NCBI GenBank assembly: GCA_947564735.1
Contig: CANOEC010000039.1
Span: forward strand, 1 to 36,324
DNA length: 36,324 bases
Direction: 5' to 3'
DNA from: an uncultured Lachnospiraceae bacterium
Lineage (GTDB): Bacteria > Bacillota > Clostridia > Lachnospirales > Lachnospiraceae
The translations under genes were made by a program, and so were the position numbers. A model generated the notes under the pieces. That model saw nothing but the letters and a program-made list of their open reading frames with translations, was not told the origin of the DNA and did no database searches. This document shows positions 29,786-36,324 of this stretch, piece by piece (position 1 is the first letter of the stretch; the number at the start of each line of letters is the position of its first letter).

Positions 29786-30055
29786 TTATCTGATGTATAC
29801 ATTAAAATCAGACCACAAGTTCACCATAAACTCTATCATCTGGTTCATAATCCAGTGTCCACATAACATCAACGCCACAAAAATTGCTAATACCTTTGGT
29901 ACAAACGTAAGCGTCTGCTCCTGAATAGAGGTGACTGTCTGAAATATACTGATAATCAGACCAACACACAGGGACACAAGCAAAAGCGGTGCGGAGCATT
30001 TAATAATTGTAAATATAGCCGTCTCTGCAATGGCAGTGATGTCATCTATTGTCAT
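29786..30055 (-). CDS. fliQ: Flagellar export gate protein FliQ
   Basis: An 89-residue protein of two membrane helices (about 18-38 and 52-75). It has the family motif LIISIFQTVTSIQEQTLTFV followed by PKVLAIFVAL. It is the smallest gate subunit and packs around FliP. GGAGGAAG precedes the start, and its place between fliP and fliR is standard. Confidence 0.96.
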   Translation of the reverse strand: MTIDDITAIAETAIFTIIKCSAPLLLVSLCVGLIISIFQTVTSIQEQTLTFVPKVLAIFVALMLCGHWIMNQMIEFMVNLWSDFNVYIR

Positions 30056-30073
30056 ATCTTCCTCCGTTTTCCG

Positions 30074-30955
30074 CTACCAGTAAAAACTGTCAACCAATCC
30101 TTTAATAATCAGATACCAACCGTCTGCCAGCACAAACAGCAAAATTTTAAATGGCATAGAAATCGTCGTAGGCGGCAGCATCATCATACCCATACTCATA
30201 AGTGTTGAAGCGACCACCATATCAATTACAATAAACGGTATATATATCAAAAAGCCGATAATAAACGCATAGCGAAGCTCACTGATGATAAAACTTGGCA
30301 CAAGCACACTCATCGGTATCTCGTTCAGTTCACCGTTCCACTCAAGACGACTGATGTCCATAAAAAGATTTACGTCCTTCTTAAGCGTCTGCTTATACAT
30401 GAATGTCCGAATAGGCGCCGCTGCTTTCGTAATGGCTTCCTCCTCATTCAAATCGCCTGCCTCATATGGCACCACTGCCTCCGTGTAAATGGATGTAAGC
30501 GTTGGCTGCATGATATAGAACGTCAAAAAGAGCGCAATACCTATCAACACTGTGTTAGGCGGCGCTGTCTGTGTATTAAGAGCCTGCCTCGTAAAATGCA
30601 GAACAATAATAATTCTGGTAAACGAGGTCATCATGATAATCAGTGTCGGTGCAATAGCAATTAAAGTAAGTATTACCAGAATGCGCAAAGCACCATTCAC
30701 GCTGCCGTTGCCATCGCCGTACGTAATCGACACCGTATTGGCTATATTCAGTTCTGCAAGCTCATCGGCATCTTCCGACGCACCCGGCGGTCTTGCATTC
30801 GTCCGCTCATCTGTCGTTCCGGTAAGATTGGACTCCCGATAAGGGGTGTCCGCCGCCGCGAGCGCTGTTGTCTTCCGGCTAAGACACAATATGCCTGCCA
30901 ATAACAGCAGGCATAGTAGTTTTGCCAAATGATATCCGGAAAAATAATTTTTCAT
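30074..30955 (-). CDS. fliP: Flagellar export gate protein FliP
   Basis: The 293-residue membrane protein starts with a signal peptide (about 1-34, LLCLLLLAGILCLSRK then TALA). An unusually long exported segment of about 45 residues follows before the family core. The core shows MTSFTRIIIVLHFTRQALNT, AAPIRTFMYKQT, PSFIISELRYAFIIGFLIYI and MGMMMLPPTTISMPFKILLF. It forms the pentameric centre of the gate. Its start overlaps the fliO stop by 4 bases. Confidence 0.96.
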   Translation of the reverse strand: MKNYFSGYHLAKLLCLLLLAGILCLSRKTTALAAADTPYRESNLTGTTDERTNARPPGASEDADELAELNIANTVSITYGDGNGSVNGALRILVILTLIAIAPTLIIMMTSFTRIIIVLHFTRQALNTQTAPPNTVLIGIALFLTFYIMQPTLTSIYTEAVVPYEAGDLNEEEAITKAAAPIRTFMYKQTLKKDVNLFMDISRLEWNGELNEIPMSVLVPSFIISELRYAFIIGFLIYIPFIVIDMVVASTLMSMGMMMLPPTTISMPFKILLFVLADGWYLIIKGLVDSFYW

Positions 30956-31335
30956 TCGTCTCGCCCGTCTTCTTTTTCCAGAAAATTCTTATTTTGTATT
31001 TTTTCTAAAATATCTTTAAATCCCTGTCCTTTGGACAAGTTCTTATCAGAGAAAACCAGATCCTGTTCAGGAATCTCTGTTAACATTGTAACAGTATCCT
31101 TGCAAATTGCTACCGCCAAATATTTCCTTCCTATCCGGACAATCTGGACATACTTATTATTGGAGAGTCTGATGACATCCAGAAGCTCCATATTAGCGTT
31201 AACATTCTGATTTTTCTGATATCCTGCAGTCCATTTTGTCACCCAATATGTGATCAGAAGCACAAACAGGAACAGAATCAATACCGTCATAAACTGTACA
31301 TAGGAATCAACACTATCTGATACCGCAAGTATCAT
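30952..31335 (-). CDS. fliO: Flagellar export assembly protein FliO/FliZ
   Basis: A 127-residue single-pass protein: a short N-terminal outside segment, one membrane helix (about 13-35, QFMTVLILFLFVLLITYWVT), and a cytosolic domain. That domain has LLDVIRLSNNKYVQIVRIGR followed by KYLAVAICKDTVTMLTEIP, the pattern of FliO. It helps FliP oligomers form. The start overlaps the cheY stop by one base and its end overlaps fliP. Sequence conservation in this family is low, so position is a large part of the call. Confidence 0.88.
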   Translation of the reverse strand: MILAVSDSVDSYVQFMTVLILFLFVLLITYWVTKWTAGYQKNQNVNANMELLDVIRLSNNKYVQIVRIGRKYLAVAICKDTVTMLTEIPEQDLVFSDKNLSKGQGFKDILEKIQNKNFLEKEDGRDE

Positions 31336-31697
31336 TATCCTACTACCTTTTTAACAGCCTCTAATACACGGTCTGCTTGGAAAGGCTTCACAATAAAATC
31401 CTTCGCGCCGGACTGAATGGATTCGATAACCATAGCCTGCTGACCCATTGCGGAACACATGATAATCATCGCACCGGGATCAGACTCTTTAATCTTCTTT
31501 AATGCTTGAATACCGTCCATTTCAGGCATCGTGATGTCCATCAATACCAAATCGGGTTTTAATTCGTTGTATTTCTCGACAGCCTTAGCGCCGTTTTCGG
31601 CTTCACCGGCTACATTATACCCATTCTTCGTCAAGATGTCCTTGATCATCATACGCATGAATGCTGCATCATCACATATCAAAATATTTTTTGCCAT
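31335..31697 (-). CDS. cheY: Chemotaxis response regulator CheY
   Basis: A 120-residue stand-alone receiver domain. It has the acidic pair D9-D10 in LICDDAAFMR, phospho-acceptor D54 in LVLMDITMPEMDG, serine 82 in MCSAMGQQ and lysine 104 in IVKPF. Phospho-CheY binds the FliM/FliY switch to set rotation. It lies between fliY and fliO, the usual place in Bacillus and clostridial operons. There is no output domain. Confidence 0.97.
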   Translation of the reverse strand: MAKNILICDDAAFMRMMIKDILTKNGYNVAGEAENGAKAVEKYNELKPDLVLMDITMPEMDGIQALKKIKESDPGAMIIMCSAMGQQAMVIESIQSGAKDFIVKPFQADRVLEAVKKVVG

Positions 31698-31717
31698 CTC
31701 TCTTCTCCTATCACATT

Positions 31718-33004
31718 TTATTTGATAATTTCAGTTACACGAACGCCAAAGCTTTCTTCGATTACAACTACCTCACCTTTTGCAACAAATTTACCATTTA
31801 CCAATACATCAATCGGTTCGCCGGCAATCTTATCCAGTTCTATGATTGTACCCGGTGAAAAATCCAGAATATCCGCTATGGATTTGGATGTTCTGCCAAG
31901 TTCAACCGTAACTTCCAACGGTACATCTTTAATCAGCGTAATGTTCTCCTGTGTCTGCGCTGGATTAAAATCATTGGAAAAACTCTGGAACTGTGCAGGT
32001 TGTATATTCATATTAGGCTGCATCTGCGGCATCATCTGCATCTGCGGCATCATTTGCATCTGTGGCATCATCTGCATCTGGGGCATTCCCATCATTCCCA
32101 TCTGGCTCATATCCATCTGTGGAGCCATCTGAGGCGTTACTGCCATCTGAGGCTGCGGCGCCATCTGGGGCGCGGCTGCGGGTGCCGGTGCAGCCGCCGG
32201 CTGTGGTGCCGCCGCGGGTGCCGGTGCCGATTCGCCTAATTGGTTCTTTAAGAAAGTATCGCACAATTCTTTCGCAAAGTCTATAGGGTATAGCTGCATA
32301 ATCGTAGAATCAACCAAATCATCAATCTGCATTCTAAATGCAATTTTGACAAAATCCCCCTCTAGGAAAGGAGCGATATCTCCGCCAGACTTAAATGCCG
32401 TCAAGTCAACCAGACTTGCCTCCGGCGGGCTGATGTCAATCATTTTACCAAGCATCGTTGAGAGAGATGTCGCAGAAGAACCCATCATCTGATTCATCGC
32501 CTCGGAAATTGCACTCAGATGCAATTCTCCCAGTTCTCCGTCTGTATTGCTTCCGTCTCCGCCCATCATTAAATCGGTAATAACTTTTACATCATGTTCT
32601 TTTAATACAAGAATATTCGAGCCATCTAGGCCTACCGTATATTTAATCTGAATAAATACACACGGTTTCTCATAATCCTGAAGCACGTTCGCCCATCTCG
32701 CAATTGTAACAACAGGTGTTGTGATATTAACCTTACGATTAACCAGAGAGTACAATGTGGTGGCTGAGGAACCCATACTGATATTGGCAACCTCACCAAT
32801 CGCATCCTTCTCTATCTCCGTCAAGAGTGAATCGTCCGGTCCACCCGCATCCGAAGGCGCTGCCGCCGGCGTTTCGGGTGCAGCCGGCGTCTCAGGTACG
32901 ACCGCTTCTTCCGGTGCAGCAGCCGGTGCGCTTCCCGCATCACTCGGTGCATCCATACCGCTCAAGAGTGCATTTATTTCATCTTGTGATAACATTCCGT
33001 CCAT
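31718..33004 (-). CDS. fliY: Flagellar motor switch phosphatase FliY
   Basis: The 428-residue protein combines a CheC-like phosphatase with a FliN-type switch domain. The N-terminal LSQDEINALLSG (5-16) is the CheY-P binding peptide. Both phosphatase motifs are intact: D67-E71-N74 and S164-E168-N171. A linker (about 258-340) is rich in Ala/Pro and then Met/Gln, with tandem MPQMQM units coded by an 18-base DNA repeat. The FliN domain (about 350-428, LIKDVPLEVTVELGRTSKSI) forms the C ring. It is much longer than enteric FliN and somewhat longer than typical FliY because of the linker. It follows fliM by 4 bases. Confidence 0.96.
   Translation of the reverse strand: MDGMLSQDEINALLSGMDAPSDAGSAPAAAPEEAVVPETPAAPETPAAAPSDAGGPDDSLLTEIEKDAIGEVANISMGSSATTLYSLVNRKVNITTPVVTIARWANVLQDYEKPCVFIQIKYTVGLDGSNILVLKEHDVKVITDLMMGGDGSNTDGELGELHLSAISEAMNQMMGSSATSLSTMLGKMIDISPPEASLVDLTAFKSGGDIAPFLEGDFVKIAFRMQIDDLVDSTIMQLYPIDFAKELCDTFLKNQLGESAPAPAAAPQPAAAPAPAAAPQMAPQPQMAVTPQMAPQMDMSQMGMMGMPQMQMMPQMQMMPQMQMMPQMQPNMNIQPAQFQSFSNDFNPAQTQENITLIKDVPLEVTVELGRTSKSIADILDFSPGTIIELDKIAGEPIDVLVNGKFVAKGEVVVIEESFGVRVTEIIK
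32021..32086. repeat. 18-bp tandem repeat in fliY
   Basis: Three and two-thirds near-identical 18-base units (32021, 32039, 32057, 32075), with core CATCTGCGGCATCATCTG, encode repeating MPQMQM. The unit length is divisible by three, so slippage would change linker length without breaking the gene. Confidence 0.8.
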
Positions 33005-33008
33005 GCCT

Positions 33009-33989
33009 CTACTCCCCCTCTCTAACTACCGACGTTACTCGCACAGCATATTTATCCTTGCTGGAACCCGGTAATGCGGTGAATTTCTTAATATTACCGA
33101 CATAAACTTTCAAATCCTGTTCGATATCGGTATCTAATCGTATGATATCTCCGACCTGCAGGTTGATAAAATCGTTTACCGCAACCTTTGTCTTGCCAAG
33201 CACTGCTTTGACCGGAACATCTACTCTCTTGATTAGCGCCTCGATGTACTCCTCGAAATCCTCTTCCTTCTGCTCCTGCATGTTCGCATACCAGTACTTC
33301 GTATTCAGCTTATCCATGACAGATTCAAGCGTGAAGAACGGGAGACATATATTCATAAAGCCTTCCACTTCGCCAATCTTCATATTCAGCGTAACAATGG
33401 CAATCATATCATTTGGTGCAATCACCTGCGCAAACTGTGAATTCGTCTCAATTCTCTCCATCATGGGATTCAAATCAACCACGTTCTTCCACGGTTCTCG
33501 CATAAGCTGCATACACACAATCATCATTTTCTCTATGATTGTCATCTCAATTTCCGTAAAATCTCTGTTCTTGTCAAGCGGTTCCCCGCTTCCTCCCAGC
33601 ATCCTGTCTATCATCGCATACCCAAGCTGCGTTGCCAGTTCAATGATTATCGTACCGCCAAGCGGCTGGAAATTAACAATTCCAAGGATAACCGGATTGG
33701 ACAGAGCATTGGTAAACTCTGAGAAAATAACCGTCTCAGAACTTGCCACGGTAATCTGTATGTTCTTTCTAAGATAAATCGGAAGACTGGTAGATAACAG
33801 ACGCCCGTAATGCTCATATATAATCTCCAGTGTTCGCAGGTGTTCTTTAGAGAACTTGGTAGGACGCTTGAAGTCGTAGTTCTTCACCTGCTTATCACTG
33901 TTGTCATTCATATCTTCTGCGTCAATTTCACCGCTGCTTAGAGCGGCGAGCAGATTGTCAATCTCATTTTGAGATAGTACCTCTCCCAC
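33009..33989 (-). CDS. fliM: Flagellar motor switch protein FliM
   Basis: The 326-residue protein starts at GTG 33989 after AGGAGGTG. The N-terminal LSQNEIDNLLAALSSG (about 5-20) binds CheY-P. The middle domain (about 45-230) holds the family patterns EIIYEHYGRLLSTSLPIYLR and MIDRMLGGSGEP. The C-terminal part (about 245-326) is the SpoA-like domain that pairs with FliN/FliY. It is the gene directly before fliY, with which it forms the C ring. Confidence 0.97.
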   Translation of the reverse strand: MGEVLSQNEIDNLLAALSSGEIDAEDMNDNSDKQVKNYDFKRPTKFSKEHLRTLEIIYEHYGRLLSTSLPIYLRKNIQITVASSETVIFSEFTNALSNPVILGIVNFQPLGGTIIIELATQLGYAMIDRMLGGSGEPLDKNRDFTEIEMTIIEKMMIVCMQLMREPWKNVVDLNPMMERIETNSQFAQVIAPNDMIAIVTLNMKIGEVEGFMNICLPFFTLESVMDKLNTKYWYANMQEQKEEDFEEYIEALIKRVDVPVKAVLGKTKVAVNDFINLQVGDIIRLDTDIEQDLKVYVGNIKKFTALPGSSKDKYAVRVTSVVREGE

Positions 33990-34022
33990 GAAAGTTCACC
34001 TCCTGTGGCACTATTTAAGAAA

Positions 34023-34562
34023 TTATTGAATCATAATGTCACTAAACGCCACATTAAAGATAAACTCGGAATCAAACATCTTCTGAATCCGTTCCAGTAT
34101 TTCACTCTTAATCTGATCCTGATTATTTCTTGCTTCATCTACCGTATACTGACCGATAACATCATTAATTTCGCTCTTAATCAGGCTCTCTCTGGTTTGC
34201 ATTTCCTCTGCAGAACCATACTTCTTATAATCTTTATCCTTCGTGTTCATGGACAGAGTCACAGATGCAATGAAATAATGCGCTTCGTCTTCAGCGCCTT
34301 CCGCACTCTGTTCCATTTTAAGCGGGATTGTCATCTTCTCTGAAATATCGTATGTCGCAATGTCGGACATCGGAACAACCACCTCTTCATCTTCTCCGTT
34401 TCCATTTGCCTCCAATTCCAGATTGAGAGCCGTCGCAATGTTATCCACTAGCGCCGCTGTCTTTCTTGAAGCGCCCGTTACACTGAACATCATGATTGCC
34501 GTCAGCACAATGTTAACAATCAGAAGCGCCAGTATAACAATCGAAATCAAATTCTTTTTCAT
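34023..34562 (-). CDS. fliL: Flagellar basal-body protein FliL
   Basis: I start this 179-residue protein at MKKNLISIVILALLIVNIVL, with AAGGAG 10 bases upstream; open codons before it lack a site. One membrane helix (about 5-27) is followed by an outside domain with IATYDISEKMTIPLKMEQSA, IKSEINDVIGQYTVDEA and a C-terminal FNVAFSDIMIQ. It rings the stator and supports torque. It lies between motB and fliM, the usual location in clostridia. Confidence 0.88.
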   Translation of the reverse strand: MKKNLISIVILALLIVNIVLTAIMMFSVTGASRKTAALVDNIATALNLELEANGNGEDEEVVVPMSDIATYDISEKMTIPLKMEQSAEGAEDEAHYFIASVTLSMNTKDKDYKKYGSAEEMQTRESLIKSEINDVIGQYTVDEARNNQDQIKSEILERIQKMFDSEFIFNVAFSDIMIQ

Positions 34563-34648
34563 GACTGATTTTCTCCTTTTTACACTTTCTGTCTTCCGCA
34601 TATGTTCCATCACGCGAAATATTCATTGATACACTAAAATTTATCACT

Positions 34649-35455
34649 TTAGTATGAACTCAATGAATTATAAATCTTAATTTCAACACGACGGTTTCTG
34701 GTTCTTCCCTCCGCCGTGGAATTATCCGCCACAGGTAAATATTCACCTCTGCCCGAATGTTTAACATCCGCCGGGTTCAAATTGGTGACCGATAACAGAT
34801 AATCGAACACCGATAAGGCTCTGCCCGAACTGAGCTCATCGTTATTAGAATACTTAGCGCCCGACATCGGTACATTATCAGTATGCCCCTCTATCTCTAT
34901 CGTCCCTTCCGCATATCGCTCCAGAATCAAGCCCACTTGGTCAAGTACCGGCTTCGCTTCTTCCTTAAGAACGACACTTCCGGAATCAAACAAAATGGCA
35001 CCTTTCAATGTTAACTGCACATATTGGGAAGTAAACTCGATATCAATATCGCTGTCCATATCTTTCTCGTGGATTGCTTCCTCAATTTTCTCCGCAAGCT
35101 CCTCTGATTCTTCCATCTGCGCCTGCTCTAACTGTTCCTGCGCAGCGGCTACGTCATCATCAACAACATCGCCTTTGTCCATTTTGCCTGTGCTGTTAAT
35201 ATATTCATCCAGTTCATTCAACTGGCTGACACCATTACTGATCAACACCCCATCTCCAATAGCGGACGCGCCCGCATCAAACACGGAAAACATCTGGTTA
35301 AAGGATGCCACAATTGCTTCCTGTTTGTCCTCATCAATGCTGGACATCGCAAAAAGCAACACAAAGAAGCAGAGCAACAGGTTCATCAAATCACTGAATG
35401 TCGCCATCCATGCTGGTGAGCCTTTCGGCGGTTCTTCCGGCTTCTTCTTAGCCAT
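34649..35455 (-). CDS. motB: Flagellar stator protein MotB
   Basis: I start at MAKKKPEEPPKGSPAWMATF (268 residues), 6-7 bases after GGAGGTG, overlapping the motA stop by 8 bases. The single membrane helix (about 23-40) follows TFSDL, whose Asp22 is the proton- or sodium-binding residue. A plug-type acidic helical region comes next (about 85-135). The OmpA-like peptidoglycan-binding domain follows (about 145-265), with IEIEGHTDNVPMSGAKYSNN and ELSSGRALSVFDYLL. It anchors the stator to the wall. Confidence 0.95.
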   Translation of the reverse strand: MAKKKPEEPPKGSPAWMATFSDLMNLLLCFFVLLFAMSSIDEDKQEAIVASFNQMFSVFDAGASAIGDGVLISNGVSQLNELDEYINSTGKMDKGDVVDDDVAAAQEQLEQAQMEESEELAEKIEEAIHEKDMDSDIDIEFTSQYVQLTLKGAILFDSGSVVLKEEAKPVLDQVGLILERYAEGTIEIEGHTDNVPMSGAKYSNNDELSSGRALSVFDYLLSVTNLNPADVKHSGRGEYLPVADNSTAEGRTRNRRVEIKIYNSLSSY

Positions 35456-36245
35456 CTGCTTCACCTCCGAGTTCATCGTTCGAGGACTTCCTGTCACCCG
35501 GTGCAAGGAAGGACTTCAGCTTCTCCTCAATAACACGAGGATTCTCGCCTGCCTGAATCGACAAAAGACCTTCTATCTCTATCTCTTTGACCATCATTTC
35601 TTCATCATTCTTGCCCTTCAGCTTCGTAGCCACCGGAGCGCTGATCCAGTTAGCAAGCACCGAACCATAATATGTAGTGACAAGCGCCGTCGCCATATTC
35701 GGACCGATAGATGCAAAATCAGACAAGTCCTTCAACATAAGAATCAGACCAATCAAGGTACCAATCATGCCCCATGCAGGTCCCATGGCGCCCACATTCT
35801 CCCAGAACCCAATCTTCTCCTTATGTCTTCCTTCCACACTGGCAAGTTCCGTCTCCATAATCGCACGCACAAGCTCAGGATCGGTACCGTCTACAACAAG
35901 CAGAATGCCTTTCTTCAAGAAGTCATCCTCAATATCGCTTGCTGCTTCTTCCAGAGAAAGCAAGCCCTCTTTACGTGCAACATTAGAGAGGTCGATAATC
36001 TTCTGGATGATTTCCGGAACGTTTATCGCGGACTGCTTAAAAATCAACGTAAAACTCTTCAACCCTGCCACAAAGCCGGACATTGAATAACTTGCCATAA
36101 CGCACATAAAAGCGCCGCCAAATGTAATAAGCGCCGACGGTGCATGGAGGAAACTCTGAACTGCCGAAAAGCTCTTGCCAAACACCATACCGAATATCAT
36201 TAACGCGAAACATGCTATCAAACCGATAATCGAAGCTATATCCAT
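35448..36245 (-). CDS. motA: Flagellar stator protein MotA
   Basis: A 265-residue membrane protein with four membrane helices (about 4-20, 32-50, 148-170 and 180-202). A large cytosolic loop (about 60-145) contacts FliG. The family segment GPAWGMIGTLIGLILMLKDL (about 152-171) carries the functional proline region, and FASIGPNMATALVTTYYGSV is also typical. MotA and MotB form the ion channel. Start at ATG 36245 with a modest GGGTGAG site, 20 bases after the flbD stop. Confidence 0.96.
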   Translation of the reverse strand: MDIASIIGLIACFALMIFGMVFGKSFSAVQSFLHAPSALITFGGAFMCVMASYSMSGFVAGLKSFTLIFKQSAINVPEIIQKIIDLSNVARKEGLLSLEEAASDIEDDFLKKGILLVVDGTDPELVRAIMETELASVEGRHKEKIGFWENVGAMGPAWGMIGTLIGLILMLKDLSDFASIGPNMATALVTTYYGSVLANWISAPVATKLKGKNDEEMMVKEIEIEGLLSIQAGENPRVIEEKLKSFLAPGDRKSSNDELGGEADG

Positions 36246-36265
36246 CTGTACTCACCCGTTTTACA

Positions 36266-36324
36266 CTAATCTGCAAAAATATCCTTTCTATACGATTTTA
36301 CTAAATTTTTCACTTCTTGTCTAC
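36266..36324 (-). CDS. flbD: FlbD-family protein, C-terminal end only
   Basis: The last 18 codons, RQEVKNLVKSYRKDIFAD followed by TAG, are open to the right edge in one frame. The sequence fits the C-terminal helix of FlbD, a short (about 65-70 residue) protein of unclear function. It is encoded directly before motA in clostridial and spirochaete flagellar operons. The call rests on this motif and on position, since most of the protein is outside the window. Confidence 0.6.
   Translation of the reverse strand, partial: RQEVKNLVKSYRKDIFAD

Noticed and set aside
32021-32086. Possible CRISPR or regulatory repeat
   Set aside because: The units are directly adjacent, in frame, and encode a continuous FliY linker.
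35456-35506. 17-codon N-terminal extension of motB
   Set aside because: It covers the GGAGGTG site of the preferred start and is not seen in MotB proteins, which begin with a short basic stretch.
34995-36086. Open frame of 363 codons on the plus strand
   Set aside because: It lies antisense to motB and motA, whose motifs are unmistakable. It has no ribosome site and shows serine-, cysteine- and histidine-rich, low-information sequence typical of an antisense shadow.
1-36324. tRNA or rRNA genes as integration targets
   Set aside because: I saw no cloverleaf-type sequence with TTC loop and CCA-end pattern, and no rRNA segment, anywhere in the window.

Overview
The window reads as Firmicutes chromosome, most likely a motile Lachnospiraceae-type gut clostridium. 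This is inferred from the gene order of the flagellar/chemotaxis operon, a FliY-type switch protein, CheC/CheD adaptation genes, strong AGGAGG ribosome sites, and accessory genes of the Tn1549-like class of integrative conjugative elements. Every gene I support is on the minus strand, so the natural reading direction is from high to low coordinates.

Region 1 (about 36324 to 12637) is a long flagellar/chemotaxis operon. In transcription order it carries flbD (partial), motA, motB, fliL, fliM, fliY, cheY, fliO, fliP, fliQ, fliR, flhB, flhA, flhF, flhG, a PilZ-domain flagellar brake, cheB, cheA, cheW, cheC, cheD, a small membrane protein, sigD, a FapA/DUF342 protein, a small unknown protein, a membrane-anchored SwrB-position protein and a YceG/MltG-like membrane protein. 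The operon ends at a strong hairpin terminator (12637-12660). Many neighbours are separated by a few bases or overlap by 1-4 bases, as expected for one transcript. The order covers stator, switch, export gate, assembly GTPase, chemotaxis core, adaptation and late sigma factor. As in Bacillus subtilis (sigD-swrB-rpsB-tsf), it runs straight into rpsB and tsf.

Region 2 (12636 to about 10740) is the rpsB-tsf ribosomal operon (ribosomal protein S2 and elongation factor Ts). It closes with a nested, bidirectional terminator hairpin.

Region 3 (about 10660 to 4016) is one end of an integrative element. It holds DUF6075 and DUF3970 genes, parA, parB, a RepA_N/DUF6017 replication initiator with a 23-bp iteron array inside its coding sequence, three unrecognised genes set off by copies of a 25-bp palindrome, a pcfB-like gene, and the first third of a virD4/traG coupling-protein gene. 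Short phased repeats next to tsf (10609-10635) may be recombinase arm sites at this element's end.

Region 4 (about 4016 to 1, continuing off the left edge) is a second mobile element inserted inside the virD4 gene of the first. Its terminal gene is a large serine recombinase (TnpX/TndX type with DUF4368). Behind it lie two unknown genes, a ribbon-helix-helix regulator with a clear promoter/operator, a DUF6809-like gene and the start of a DUF3847 gene. The window therefore shows an element nested in an element, parked beside a core translation operon and downstream of the motility operon. The rest of the conjugation machinery of both elements, and the missing part of virD4, would lie to the left.
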